A DNA stretch of 64,000 nt from Paenibacillus bovis (GTDB taxonomy: Bacteria > Bacillota > Bacilli > Paenibacillales > Paenibacillaceae). A model generated the notes under the pieces. That model was given only the letters and a program-made list of their open reading frames with translations. It did not search any database and was not told the DNA's origin. Location of the stretch: assembly GCF_001421015.2 (NCBI RefSeq), contig NZ_CP013023.1, forward strand, positions 310,001 to 374,000, given 5' to 3'. A program made the position numbers and the translations under genes. Shown piece after piece: positions 26,241 to 35,592 of this stretch (within the stretch, counting starts at the first letter, position 1; each line of letters begins with the position of its first letter).

Positions 26241-26362
26241 GATCCCGCTCCCATCCCAAAAGTACAAAAAGGTGTACTATGTTCATTTATATTGCCTTCT
26301 TCTCAAATGCAACTATCCTGCGTATGATGAGGTCAATGCTGCTGATTCGTGTCGATACTTTA

Positions 26363-26386
26363 TATTATTTAGCATACTAAATAATA
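26363..26386. promoter_or_regulatory. Operator dyad between hxlR and the nitronate monooxygenase gene
   Basis: TATTATTTAG and CTAAATAATA are perfect 10-bp inverted arms around CATA. The position (85 bases before the oxygenase start) and the TTAGnnnnCTAA core resemble sites of HxlR-type repressors. Confidence 0.65.
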
Positions 26387-26470
26387 GTGTAGCACAATCG
26401 TCAGACAAGACCAATCCAATTGTACCGTGTGAAATGCACTTTAATAGATCTTACCAAAGAGAGGATTTTG

Positions 26471-27442
26471 ATGATGAACAATCGCGTAGCCACTATTCTG
26501 GGAATTGAAAAACCGATCATACAAGGACCAATGAGCTGGATTACCAACGCCGAATTTGTGGCCGCTGTCAGCAATGCAGGCGGGCTGGGCATTCTCGGTC
26601 CCAACGCCGGCCAAACCACAATTACCACTTCTCCCGAAGAAACAGCCGAACGGATGCGCCGCGAAATTCGCAAAACAAAGCAATTAACGGATAAGCCGTT
26701 TGGTACGACATTGATCGTAGATGGCGATTTGAAATACACCTGGCCGATTTTGGAGATTATTATCGAGGAAGGCGTGCAAGTGGTTCTTCTTAATGGCACG
26801 GAAGGGACATTGACCGAAAAGATTGTTAACCCTTTAAAAGAAGCGAATATCAAGATCGTGTACCGGCCGTTGAACCCAACGTTCGAAGATGCACATGCTG
26901 CACAGGATATGGGTGTTGATATTTACGTGGTGACCGGGTTTGATGAAGGGGGTACGCTGCCATCGAGTGCGATTGGTACATTTACCATTACGCCTATGAT
27001 CGTGGATGTGCTGGATATTCCGGTTGTCTCCGCTGGGGGAATTGGCGATGCCCGTGGGGTGGCGAGTGCTTTTGCATTGGGAGCAGAAGGTGTCTTTTTG
27101 GGAAGCCGCTTTATTCCTACGGTCGAGAATCCGGCAGCTCTGTCCGTCAAGCAACAAATCGTAGATTCATCGGCAGCGGATTTATTGTTTTACCGTACTT
27201 TGCCAGCCTACTATCGTTCGCTACCTACCCCATTTGCCGAGAAATTGGTCGCCTTGGACAAACAGGGAGCTTCTCGCCAAGAAATTGCTATTCTCTCGGG
27301 AGGGTCAAGCTCGATCCGCATCGGGATGCTTGAAGGCAATGGTGAAGGTGGCATTATTACCGTAGGTACGGGCATTACACCGATCAAGAAAATCCAGACT
27401 GTGCAGGAAGTAATGGATGAACTGGCAGCCGGCATCCAGTAA
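26471..27442 (+). CDS. Nitronate monooxygenase / NPD-like FMN enzyme
   Basis: This 323-residue TIM-barrel flavoprotein of the 2-nitropropane dioxygenase group has KPIIQGPMSWITN, SNAGGLGILG, GVDIYVVTGFDEGG, the FMN-phosphate loops PVVSAGGIGDARG and ALGAEGVFLGSRF, and a C-terminal helical lid. These enzymes oxidise alkyl nitronates (a plant toxin such as propionate 3-nitronate) or reduce quinones; FabK is a relative. AGAGAGGATTTTG leads to ATG ATG at 26471/26474. Control by the divergent HxlR protein is inferred from the dyad between the genes. Confidence 0.85.
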   Translation: MMNNRVATILGIEKPIIQGPMSWITNAEFVAAVSNAGGLGILGPNAGQTTITTSPEETAERMRREIRKTKQLTDKPFGTTLIVDGDLKYTWPILEIIIEEGVQVVLLNGTEGTLTEKIVNPLKEANIKIVYRPLNPTFEDAHAAQDMGVDIYVVTGFDEGGTLPSSAIGTFTITPMIVDVLDIPVVSAGGIGDARGVASAFALGAEGVFLGSRFIPTVENPAALSVKQQIVDSSAADLLFYRTLPAYYRSLPTPFAEKLVALDKQGASRQEIAILSGGSSSIRIGMLEGNGEGGIITVGTGITPIKKIQTVQEVMDELAAGIQ

Positions 27443-27508
27443 TTGGCTGTATGCCAGTATAGGGTGTATAAAATGCTGGCTATTTTATAAGCATAGTCAT
27501 ACATTCTG

Positions 27509-27548
27509 TTGACACGCATTCTCCTTCGCCTTATATTTAGCAGGCTAA
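27509..27548 (+). promoter_or_regulatory. Sigma-A promoter with palindrome, upstream of marR
   Basis: TTGACA (27509-27514), a 17-bp spacer and TATATT (27532-27537) are followed by the palindrome TTAGCAGGCTAA (27537-27548), which overlaps the transcription start. It is a likely autoregulatory site. The core is similar to the dyad at 26363. Confidence 0.7.
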
Positions 27549-27590
27549 GCATAACCTATTTATATATTTATAAGTGGAGGAGAGCCAGAA

Positions 27591-28016
27591 ATGACGGACA
27601 GAGTGGATTGTGATATTCGTCAATCGGTCGATCGAATTTCCTCTCAAATGCGCAGGGATTATAGTGAGTCTTTACGGGAGTTGAACCTGTATGTAGGACA
27701 GGATAATCTGCTTTCCCGTTTGTGGATCGATGACGGAGTCACACAAATGCAGCTATGCGAATATTTGAACTGTGAACCTCCTACGGTCACCCATATGGTA
27801 AGGTCACTTGAACAAAATGGATTTATATATCGTACCCGTGACGAACAAGACAAAAGGATCATGCGCATTTTCCTGACCGAAAAAGGCAAAGAATTAGAAG
27901 CACCGGTAAGATTAAAATGGCAGCAGCAGCAAGAAAAACTGCTCCATTCGATATCCGCAGATGAGCGTATACTACTAAGGCAGCTTATGAAAAGAATGGA
28001 AAGTAACTTGTTATAA
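27591..28016 (+). CDS. MarR family transcriptional regulator
   Basis: This 141-residue MarR-type winged-helix protein has LWIDDGVTQMQLCEYLNCEP, then the recognition helix PTVTHMVRSLEQNGFI and the wing YRTRDEQDKRIMRIFLTEKG. TGGAGGAGAGCCAGAA is a strong ribosome site. It lies downstream of the nitronate monooxygenase gene with its own promoter. The dyad overlapping its start suggests autorepression. Small phenolic or oxidative signals are common in the family; the ligand is unknown. Confidence 0.88.
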   Translation: MTDRVDCDIRQSVDRISSQMRRDYSESLRELNLYVGQDNLLSRLWIDDGVTQMQLCEYLNCEPPTVTHMVRSLEQNGFIYRTRDEQDKRIMRIFLTEKGKELEAPVRLKWQQQQEKLLHSISADERILLRQLMKRMESNLL

Positions 28017-28094
28017 TGGCTGCGGTTCATCTGCACTCCATGCATCGCCTCATTCGCGCAAAGGTTATTGGCGAATCTATCCTTTTATAAATAT

Positions 28095-28128
28095 GAAAAG
28101 TCCATCTATAGCAGATGGGCTTTTTATG
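28095..28128 (+). terminator. Terminator of marR
   Basis: AAAGTCCATCT pairs with AGATGGGCTTT (G-U pairs included), followed by TTTTT. Confidence 0.65.
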
Positions 28129-28297
28129 TTGATTCCAACAAACGCATGAATAAAAGGTCCCTTTCTCCTGCACCTTATACGGTTAGCACTGCCTGAAACA
28201 GGGTATTGAAAAGCAATATGTTTTTTCGTGCCGGAGTACAGTCTGGACTGTCTCTCTCTGAACAACCACGGCTATTCTGAGAAATCGAGGTGTCTGT

Positions 28298-29809
28298 ATG
28301 AATCCTGTTAATCCTTCTACTGTAGAACCTGCTATTACCTCACACCGTCCCAAAATTGTACTGACCGGAGCGACTGGCTATATCGGTCATAATATGCTGA
28401 AACAGCTGGTACGTGACTATGATGTGATTGCGCTGTCCCGTCATGAACGCAAAGACCACAATAATGAACATGTAGAATGGCGGGCCTGCGAATTGTTCTC
28501 CATGTCCGATGCGGATGAATGTCTGGAGGGCGCAGACTATGCCATCTATCTGGTTCATTCCATGTTACCCACTGCCAAGCTGACCCAAGCCAAATTCGAA
28601 GATATGGATGTTATTCTGGCGGATCACTTTGCCCGGGCTGCCCGTAAAAACGGAATCAAACAGATTATTTACCTGAGCGGCATTATCCCGGAAAATGTAC
28701 CGCGAGAGCAGCTGTCCCGTCACTTGCGCAGCCGTCTGGAAGTGGAGCAGGTGCTCGGCTCCTACGGTGTACCGGTCACAACGATACGCGCCGGGCTGAT
28801 CGTCGGGCCGCAAGGTTCTTCTTTTCCGATACTCGCCCGTCTGGTTCGCAGGCTGCCGATTATGACGCTGCCGGAGTGGACCCGCACGATGACCCATCCG
28901 ATTGCGTTATCGGATGTACTGAATGCGATCCAGCAGAGCATAGGCAGTCCACAGCTGTATAACCGCGCTATTGATGTAGGCGGTCCCGATGTGATGACGT
29001 ACAAGCAAATGATGGAGAAAACAGCCGAAGTCATGCACAAGCAGCGTACCTTTATCGATATTCCGCTGCTGACGATCGGTCTGTCCCGGCTGTGGGTTAC
29101 TCTGGTTACCCAGATGCCACGTGAAATGGTCTATCCGCTGGTCGAGAGTCTCGCTCACCCGATGGTCGCCCATAAGGACCACCATGTGCCAGGCATCAGC
29201 GACGGCAAGGTGACTTTTGAAGATGCAGCCCGGATTGCGCTGGAGCAGGAATCCCAGGAGCAGCACAAGCAGAAAACCAAATCCAGCAGTCATTCCCACT
29301 CGTCGTCCTCGTCTGCTCCGGCAGTATCGGATGTGCGCTCTATCCAGCGAGTCCTTATACCCGAAGGCAAAAATGCCCGCTGGGCCGGCAGCTATTATAT
29401 GGAATGGCTTGGGCGACTATTGCCGGGGATTGTGCGCACCGAGCAGGATCAACCGGGTCATTACTGCGTATATGTGCGCTTTTTGCGCAAGCCGATTCTG
29501 GAGCTGACTTTCTGTCCGGAGCGCAGTGACGCCGGAAGCGCCGTATATTATATTACCGGTGGAGCTTTTGCCCGGATCAAGGAGACGCATGAGGGACGAC
29601 TGGAATTCCAGCAGATTCCCGGTACCCAGGAATGCGTAATCGCGATTCATGATTATTTGCCTTCGCTGCCGTGGTTCCTGTACAAGTTTACGCAGGCTCG
29701 TGTGCATCTGCTGGTTATGCATGCTTTTCGCAGACATCTGCTGCGCCTGATTGCTTCAGATCGCCAGGATCATCCGTCTTCCGCTTCCCAGCCGTCCAGC
29801 TCACAGTAA
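28298..29809 (+). CDS. NAD(P)-dependent epimerase/NmrA-like protein with extra C-terminal domain
   Basis: This 503-residue protein is an atypical extended SDR. The first ~300 residues are a Rossmann fold with TGATGYIGHNM, YLVHSMLP, IIYLSGIIPE and TIRAGLIVGPQGSSF, like ycf39/YbjT-type proteins. A Ser/His-rich low-complexity linker (residues ~325-345) leads to a ~140-residue C-terminal domain of the DUF2867 kind (GSYYMEWLGRLLPGIVRTEQ...TGGAFARIKETHEGRLEF). Two-domain SDRs of this type are common in actinobacteria and bacilli; the substrate is unknown. It is monocistronic. Confidence 0.82.
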   Translation: MNPVNPSTVEPAITSHRPKIVLTGATGYIGHNMLKQLVRDYDVIALSRHERKDHNNEHVEWRACELFSMSDADECLEGADYAIYLVHSMLPTAKLTQAKFEDMDVILADHFARAARKNGIKQIIYLSGIIPENVPREQLSRHLRSRLEVEQVLGSYGVPVTTIRAGLIVGPQGSSFPILARLVRRLPIMTLPEWTRTMTHPIALSDVLNAIQQSIGSPQLYNRAIDVGGPDVMTYKQMMEKTAEVMHKQRTFIDIPLLTIGLSRLWVTLVTQMPREMVYPLVESLAHPMVAHKDHHVPGISDGKVTFEDAARIALEQESQEQHKQKTKSSSHSHSSSSSAPAVSDVRSIQRVLIPEGKNARWAGSYYMEWLGRLLPGIVRTEQDQPGHYCVYVRFLRKPILELTFCPERSDAGSAVYYITGGAFARIKETHEGRLEFQQIPGTQECVIAIHDYLPSLPWFLYKFTQARVHLLVMHAFRRHLLRLIASDRQDHPSSASQPSSSQ

Positions 29810-29823
29810 CTACACTTTTTGCC

Positions 29824-29857
29824 AGGGATAGCACGATTGGTGCTGTCCCTTTTTGGT
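29824..29857 (+). terminator. Terminator of the two-domain SDR gene
   Basis: AGGGATAGCAC pairs with GTGCTGTCCCT, followed by TTTT. Confidence 0.82.
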
Positions 29858-30013
29858 ATGGACTTTCGGAACAATGATAGTAGGCTGCTATCTATTTCCC
29901 CTGTGCAATACCGTCTATACAGCGAACTTATCCGTTACCGCCGCCGAACTTATGCTAAAATGACAAAATAAGATTCAACCATTTGCTACTTACCGAGAGG
30001 AGTCTGACCCGTC

Positions 30014-31243
30014 TTGAAAAATGAACTGATTGAACGCCTGACCCCCTATGTCCAAATCGATACTCAATCCAATGAAGATAGCGACACCTGTCCTTCCACA
30101 CCCGGCCAGTGGGATCTGCTGCGCCAGCTGGTGCAGGAGCTGAACACAATCGGCATGGAGGATGTGACGCTTGACGATAACGGTTATGTGATGGCTACCC
30201 TGCCGTCCAATACCGACAAAAATGTACCCGTGATCGGATTTATGGCTCACGTCGATACTGCAACGGATTTTACAGGCAAAAATGTAAAACCGCAGCTGGT
30301 CGATTACCACGGTGGAGATATTCTACTGAACCAGCAGCACGGTATTGTACTATCTCCACGAGATTTCCCGGAGCTGGAAGGCTATCATGGTCATACCCTG
30401 ATGACAACAGACGGCACCACCCTGCTTGGCGCAGACAACAAAGCCGGAATCGCCGAAATCATGACCGCGATGCATCATCTGATCCGCAATCCGGAGATCA
30501 AGCACGGCAAGATCCGGGTCGCCTTTACCCCGGATGAAGAAATCGGACGTGGTCCGCACAAGTTCGATGTGGCTGCCTATGGCGCACAGTATGCCTATAC
30601 CGTAGACGGCGGTCCACTGGGCGAGCTGGAATACGAGACATTCAACGCAGCAGCCGCCAAGGTCATCTGCAAAGGAACCAATGTACATCCCGGCACCGCC
30701 AAAGGTAAAATGATCAACGCGACCAAAATCGCCATGGAGCTGCACCGCCGCCTGCCGGTAGAAGAAGCGCCTGAATTTACAGATGGTTACGAAGGATTCT
30801 ATCATCTGATATCGATTCATGGTGATGTGGAGCAGACACAGCTCTCGTACATCATCCGTGACTTTGACCGTGAAGCTTTTGAACACAAGAAAAATACACT
30901 GACCAGCATCGTGCACGAATTCCGCCAGACCTACGGCGAAGACAGCATCCTGCTGGAGATGAATGACCAGTATTACAATATGCGCGAGAAGATCGAGCCG
31001 GTCATGCATATCGTCGATACTGCCGAACAGGCAATGAAAAACCTGGGTATCCCGCCACATATTACACCGGTACGCGGTGGTACAGATGGCGCGCAGCTCT
31101 CGTATATGGGACTGCCGACACCGAATATCTTTACCGGCGGCGAGAATTACCATGGTAAATACGAGTACGTCTCTGTCGACAATATGGTCAAAGCAACAGC
31201 TGTGATCGTCGAGATCTGCCGCTTGTTTGAAGAGCAGGCTTAA
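30014..31243 (+). CDS. pepT: Peptidase T (tripeptide aminopeptidase)
   Basis: This 409-residue M20B metallopeptidase has the Zn-ligand motifs of Pep[53 protein letters not shown] and the final [15 protein letters not shown]. It removes the N-terminal residue from tripeptides in the cytoplasm. The sequence lines up with B. subtilis PepT from its first residue, so a TTG start at 30014 is assigned (GAGAGGAG upstream, about 12 bases away); no in-frame ATG fits. Confidence 0.94.
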   Translation: MKNELIERLTPYVQIDTQSNEDSDTCPSTPGQWDLLRQLVQELNTIGMEDVTLDDNGYVMATLPSNTDKNVPVIGFMAHVDTATDFTGKNVKPQLVDYHGGDILLNQQHGIVLSPRDFPELEGYHGHTLMTTDGTTLLGADNKAGIAEIMTAMHHLIRNPEIKHGKIRVAFTPDEEIGRGPHKFDVAAYGAQYAYTVDGGPLGELEYETFNAAAAKVICKGTNVHPGTAKGKMINATKIAMELHRRLPVEEAPEFTDGYEGFYHLISIHGDVEQTQLSYIIRDFDREAFEHKKNTLTSIVHEFRQTYGEDSILLEMNDQYYNMREKIEPVMHIVDTAEQAMKNLGIPPHITPVRGGTDGAQLSYMGLPTPNIFTGGENYHGKYEYVSVDNMVKATAVIVEICRLFEEQA

Positions 31244-31382
31244 TCCCTTTTTTGGAAAACAGCAGGTGCCGGCATAGCAGTATGCTGTCCCTGCCCTTTC
31301 CGGATCGGCCGTTTACATCCTCTGCAAACTCTGCTACGATGCAACATAATATTATTCCTATCCAGAAAGTAGGTTATGTACA

Positions 31383-32504
31383 ATGACTTCTTCTCCATCT
31401 TCCCTGCTGCGTACGACTGCGCCGTTTCGTGCAGATCATGTAGGCAGTCTGCTTCGCACTGACAAAATCAAGCAAGCCCGTCTTCAGCAATCCGCTGGCG
31501 AGATTAATGCCCAGCAGCTGCGCCAGATCGAAGACGAAGAGATTCGCCGGATCGTAGCCAAGCAGGAGGAAATTGGCCTGCAGTCGATTACCGATGGTGA
31601 ATTCCGCCGGGCATGGTGGCATTTCGACTTTCTTGAGAATCTGGATGGCGTCGAAGCATTTGAATCGGATAAAGGTATCCAGTTCCATGGAGTAACGACC
31701 AAAGCGCGCGGCATCAAAGTCACAGACAAAATCGACTTTACCAATCATCCGCATCTGGAAGATTACAAATTCCTGCATAGTGTAGTGAGCGCGGATCGTA
31801 CCGCCAAAATGACGATTCCAAGTCCCAATATGCTGCAATTCCGCGGCAAAATCGAATCCGATCTGTATGCCGACAGCGATGTACTGCTGCACGATCTGGG
31901 TCTCGCTTACCAAAAAGCACTTCGTGCCTTTTACGATGCGGGCTGCCGTTATCTGCAGCTGGATGACACGTCATGGGCTGGGTTCTTCTCCGAGGAAGCC
32001 AAAGCCAAACTGCGTGCAGACGGCAAAGATCCGGATCGTATGCTGGCCGATTCCGTCAAGCTGGTGAATCTGGCTGTGGCTGATCGTCCGGACGATATGA
32101 TTATTACGATGCATATTTGTCGCGGAAACTTCCGCTCAACCTGGACTGCTTCCGGTGGTTACGATGGAGCAGCCGATGCGATCATGGATCAGCTGAACCT
32201 GAACGGTCTGTTTATGGAATTCGACGATGAGCGCTCCGGTTCACTCGATGTACTGCGTCACGTGAAGCGCCGCGATCTGCAGATCGTGCTTGGTCTGGTC
32301 ACTTCCAAGCATGGTGAGCTGGAAAGCGTAGACGAGATCAAGCGCCGGATCGACGAAGCGGCCAAATATGTCAATCTGGATCAGCTGTGCCTGAGTCCAC
32401 AGTGCGGATTCGCATCCACCGAGGAAGGCAATTTGCTGACTGAAGAACAACAATGGGAAAAGCTGCGCCATGTCATCCAGATCGCCGAGGATGTATGGAA
32501 ATAA
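31383..32504 (+). CDS. MetE-like cobalamin-independent methyltransferase (YxjG/YxjH type)
   Basis: This 373-residue protein corresponds to the catalytic C-terminal barrel of methionine synthase MetE, as in B. subtilis YxjG/Yxj[33 protein letters not shown], the Zn-ligand segment [14 protein letters not shown] and the final [11 protein letters not shown] with the second Cys ligand. It probably methylates homocysteine or a related thiol/selenol with a methyl donor other than the polyglutamated folate that needs the missing N-terminal half. AAAGTAGG precedes the ATG. No S-box riboswitch was recognised upstream, unlike in B. subtilis. Confidence 0.88.
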   Translation: MTSSPSSLLRTTAPFRADHVGSLLRTDKIKQARLQQSAGEINAQQLRQIEDEEIRRIVAKQEEIGLQSITDGEFRRAWWHFDFLENLDGVEAFESDKGIQFHGVTTKARGIKVTDKIDFTNHPHLEDYKFLHSVVSADRTAKMTIPSPNMLQFRGKIESDLYADSDVLLHDLGLAYQKALRAFYDAGCRYLQLDDTSWAGFFSEEAKAKLRADGKDPDRMLADSVKLVNLAVADRPDDMIITMHICRGNFRSTWTASGGYDGAADAIMDQLNLNGLFMEFDDERSGSLDVLRHVKRRDLQIVLGLVTSKHGELESVDEIKRRIDEAAKYVNLDQLCLSPQCGFASTEEGNLLTEEQQWEKLRHVIQIAEDVWK

Positions 32505-32559
32505 AACAGTCATGACTGGCAGCCCATCCCGCATCATGAACCCGACAGGAGAGATTACG

Positions 32560-32820
32560 ATGGAATGCCGTCCCGGCTGTGCAGCATGCTGCATCATTAT
32601 ATCTATATCATCACCGATTCCCGGTATGCCCGAGGGCAAGCCTGCCGGAATCCCTTGTATTCATCTGACTTCCGAACGTCGCTGCGGTCTGTTTGGCCGC
32701 CCGGAACGTCCGGAAGTATGCGGTGGTCTTGCAGCCTCACTGGAAATGTGCGGTACATCGGATGACCATGCTTTTGCTTATCTGGAAGAGCTGGAACGCC
32801 TGACTGCACCGGATATGTAG
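32560..32820 (+). CDS. YkgJ-like cysteine-cluster protein
   Basis: This 86-residue protein has a Cys pattern of the YkgJ/UPF0153 zinc- or iron-chelating family: [11 protein letters not shown], then [20 protein letters not shown] and EVCGGLAAS...MCG. GACAGGAGAGATTACG selects the ATG at 32560; the frame is open further upstream but overlaps the preceding gene. It lies 55 bases after the MetE-like gene and probably shares its transcript. The family is of unknown function; metal binding is inferred from the eight Cys. Confidence 0.78.
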   Translation: MECRPGCAACCIIISISSPIPGMPEGKPAGIPCIHLTSERRCGLFGRPERPEVCGGLAASLEMCGTSDDHAFAYLEELERLTAPDM

Positions 32821-32886
32821 TTGTAGCCGATAATGAACATCGTAAACAGGTGGGTAGGTGTCTATTTTTCGATATGCCTGCCTTTT

Positions 32887-32924
32887 AAAGAGCGGTTAGA
32901 CTTCGGTCTGCCGCTCTTTTTGCG
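32887..32924 (+). terminator. Terminator after the Cys-cluster gene
   Basis: AAAGAGCGG-TTAGAC pairs with GTCTGCCGCTCTTT around TTCG (one mismatch), followed by TTTTT. Confidence 0.85.
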
Positions 32925-33092
32925 CTATATCGATTATTATCAAAAAAATTTTCGCTTCCTTTATTAACGGATTTAGCCTATTTTTGATAGAAAAAGTGCT
33001 ATTTAGTGCCGAATATTAACCGATTCCCTCTCCATCTCTTCATATTATGGATAAATCATACTATTATCCATATATTACTAATTGTAAGCCGC

Positions 33093-33120
33093 TAAATATT
33101 AATCTATCCCTCGCCGATAA
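33093..33120 (+). promoter_or_regulatory. Sigma-D (motility) promoter of the soluble chemoreceptor gene
   Basis: TAAA (33093-33096), a 16-bp spacer and GCCGATAA (33113-33120) match the sigma-D consensus almost perfectly. The predicted start is near 33127, about 35 bases before the ATG. Confidence 0.82.
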
Positions 33121-33161
33121 AAAGACAATGTACTGCATTCGAACGAAAAGGAAGGGATAAA

Positions 33162-33998
33162 ATGAGTATTGTTAACGCTCTGATTAGTGTAATTCCATAC
33201 TTTACCAAAGGCCTGCGTGAAAAAGCCGCAGTATCCGTATATGATCACGAGAAAATTCTGTTCTACGAGCAGCTGGGGGATTTCGATCTGGGCTACACCA
33301 GCGGCAGTCCGCTGGACCCGAGTTTCCTTAATTTCAATGGTGTAAAAGATAAACGTAATACCTCTATCTCTTTCTTCCCTGCCGAAGTATTCGGATATCC
33401 GCTGGAAGGCATCTCGGTGCCTATTATCGAGGATAACAAGCTGGTTGCCATGTTCAATGTATTTTATGAGCAGACCACAGCCCTCAATCTGGACAAAATT
33501 GTGGATGAGAGTCGCTCGATCTCCGACAGTCTGGTCGATATGGTTCAGCATGTCGCAGCCCACGCCGAAGAACTGCAGGCCACCAGCGAGCAGATTCTGC
33601 AAAACAGCAAAACCACAGTGCAAAAATCTTCCAAAATCAATGAAGTTGCGACGCTGATCAAAGAAATCTCCGAGCAGACGAATCTGCTGGGTCTGAATGC
33701 AGCGATCGAAGCAGCACGCGTCGGCGAGCTGGGTGCCGGATTCGGCGTGGTAGCGACCGAGGTACGCAAGCTGTCCGTAAATGCCAAGCAGGCCACCGGC
33801 GATATCGAGACAGCTCTGCGCGATGTGCAGGAGTCAATCCGCAATATGGAGCGCGAGATCGAACAGATCACTTCTTCCTCCAAGGAGCAGGCGACGCTGG
33901 TTAGTTCCTTTACCGATGTCATTGAGCGACTGCATAACACAAGTGCCACCATGCAGTCACTGGCTGATAATCTGTACCACTATTCCACGAAAAAATAA
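33162..33998 (+). CDS. Soluble (cytoplasmic) methyl-accepting chemotaxis protein, YfmS-like
   Basis: This 278-residue receptor has no membrane segment. The first ~105 residues form a small sensor domain ([20 protein letters not shown], then [20 protein letters not shown]). The rest is a short signalling domain with the conserved tip [20 protein letters not shown]. Length and layout match B. subtilis YfmS, a soluble chemoreceptor. AAGGAAGGGATAAA precedes the ATG. The sigma-D promoter upstream shows co-regulation with flagella. It may read an intracellular signal and feed it to the CheA array. Confidence 0.9.
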   Translation: MSIVNALISVIPYFTKGLREKAAVSVYDHEKILFYEQLGDFDLGYTSGSPLDPSFLNFNGVKDKRNTSISFFPAEVFGYPLEGISVPIIEDNKLVAMFNVFYEQTTALNLDKIVDESRSISDSLVDMVQHVAAHAEELQATSEQILQNSKTTVQKSSKINEVATLIKEISEQTNLLGLNAAIEAARVGELGAGFGVVATEVRKLSVNAKQATGDIETALRDVQESIRNMEREIEQITSSSKEQATLVSSFTDVIERLHNTSATMQSLADNLYHYSTKK

Positions 33999-34035
33999 AT
34001 CATTATCCGATCTGCCTGCTGTGCAGGTATAAGTC

Positions 34036-34103
34036 TGCGCGACAGGCTATGCAGTTCTAGTCCTGTACAGCCTGCTACACATAGAACTGCATAGTTTGTC
34101 GCA
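34036..34103. repeat. Large inverted repeat downstream of the soluble chemoreceptor
   Basis: CTATGCAGTTCTA and TAGAACTGCATAG are perfect 13-bp arms, extended outward by GCGACA/TGTCGC with small bulges, around a 22-base loop. No T-run follows; a normal terminator lies further on at 34178. Confidence 0.75.
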
Positions 34104-34177
34104 CAAATATATCTCTGCACCGCTGGATACAGGAAATGAGATAACCGGTATAATGGAAATGAGAACCATCCAAATGC

Positions 34178-34214
34178 AAAAAGACGCTCTGTTTGATCAG
34201 AGCGTCTTTTTGCT
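34178..34214. terminator. Bidirectional terminator
   Basis: AAAAAGACGCTCTG pairs with CAGAGCGTCTTTTT around TTTGAT. It separates the chemoreceptor gene from the convergent diguanylate cyclase gene. Confidence 0.9.
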
Positions 34215-34258
34215 ATGGAATCCGGTAGATGTCTCCGGTCCAATGCTGTTATTAGTTT

Positions 34259-35467
34259 TTAATGAATTTCCTGAGAGTTCTCCGATGCATGACTCTGCGG
34301 CATATGCACAGCAACCCGGTTTCGTCCGGCACGCTTAGCCTCGTACAACGCCTGGTCGCTCAGTACGTATAAGGTATTCAGCTGGATATCTGCTGTCGCC
34401 TGTACTGTAGCCACACCCAGACTGATCGTATAGGCTACCGGCAGGATATCCGGGAGAGTGTCGGCAATCGTTCGCCGCAGCGCTTCTGCCCATTCGGTAG
34501 CCTGCTGTTCATCGGTATCCGGCAGCAGCACAGCAAATTCATCTCCACCATAACGGCCGAATAAATACTTATCGGCAGCAAGCCCGGACAGACACTGCCT
34601 GATCCGGTTGGCCATATCGGTCAGAACGCGGTCTCCGGTAAAATGACCATACGTATCGTTGATGGTCTTATAGGCATCCACATCAAACAATATAAACGAT
34701 ACCAGCCTGCCCTGCTTGGCCAGCCGGTGAATATGATTACGGCTCTGTACGATAAATGTACGACGGTTAAGCACACCGGTCATCTCGTCGTAACTCGCCA
34801 TCCGCAGCAGATCGGCATCAGCCTGCTCCTTGGACAGCAGGACAAAACCGATATTGCCCAGAATCATAATTAGATAAAGCGCAATAAAAGAAAACGTCTG
34901 GTACAATCCGACCGTGAACAGTCCTGCCTGTGAACCCAGCTGCAGAGCGGCGGCTGCTCGTGACAGCAGACTGACAGCGACCACGCCGTATAGATATCCG
35001 ACAAGCCTTTTTAGCGGAGAAGCACCGGGCTCGCGGGTCATGCGATAGACCGGATAGATCAGGAACAACGTGGTTCCGATCGAAGCATATACAATCCGTG
35101 TACTTTCGGAGACCCCGAATAGATAAATAGCTGCAAAGCCGGTTACACAAACGATCGTATAAAGAAAATGCCAGCGTCTTATCCTGCGTGTAAACGCCTG
35201 CTGCAAAATCAGCAGCGCTGCTGTTTCCAGAGCAGCCCCGACAAATAAAAGCGTATTGGCCAGCACAATCGACATAATCTCCGGCAGTACTCCCCGGAAC
35301 ATCAGCATCGCCCAGGCAATCGCCTGCAGCCATTTGGCAAGAATAAATGTATTTACCGAGCGGTCCTTGCCCGAGGAACGACGATAGGCAGTAATCAAAA
35401 TTACGGTGAAAATATGACCAAACACCAGGGACATGAATACCGTTTTCATATCCAGATTAAAATCCAC
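34259..35467 (-). CDS. Membrane-bound diguanylate cyclase (GGDEF)
   Basis: This 402-residue protein has about seven hydrophobic segments in the first ~225 residues and a C-terminal GGDEF domain from ~235. The A-site motif is intact (LFGRYGGDEFAVLLPDT), with SFILFDVDAYKTINDTYGH before it and AISLG-type YTISLGVATVQ after it. There is no RxxD inhibitory site directly before GGDEF (the residues are DKYLFGRY). It should make cyclic di-GMP from GTP. It starts with GTG at 35467 and the ribosome site is poor, so the start is uncertain. The membrane domain is a possible sensor for an unknown signal. Confidence 0.9.
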   Translation of the reverse strand: MDFNLDMKTVFMSLVFGHIFTVILITAYRRSSGKDRSVNTFILAKWLQAIAWAMLMFRGVLPEIMSIVLANTLLFVGAALETAALLILQQAFTRRIRRWHFLYTIVCVTGFAAIYLFGVSESTRIVYASIGTTLFLIYPVYRMTREPGASPLKRLVGYLYGVVAVSLLSRAAAALQLGSQAGLFTVGLYQTFSFIALYLIMILGNIGFVLLSKEQADADLLRMASYDEMTGVLNRRTFIVQSRNHIHRLAKQGRLVSFILFDVDAYKTINDTYGHFTGDRVLTDMANRIRQCLSGLAADKYLFGRYGGDEFAVLLPDTDEQQATEWAEALRRTIADTLPDILPVAYTISLGVATVQATADIQLNTLYVLSDQALYEAKRAGRNRVAVHMPQSHASENSQEIH

Positions 35468-35592
35468 GTTACCATCACAACCTTACTGTTGTCTGACAAC
35501 TACACATGGATAACATCCGCTAATAGCTGTTTGACTCAGTATACCATTTCAGGCCATCGGGATGACAGGAATTATAATTCTGTATCTGATTT

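Noticed and set aside
31244..31382. S-box riboswitch before the MetE-like gene
   Set aside because: The gap is only 139 bases and lacks the expected core; only a weak hairpin is visible.
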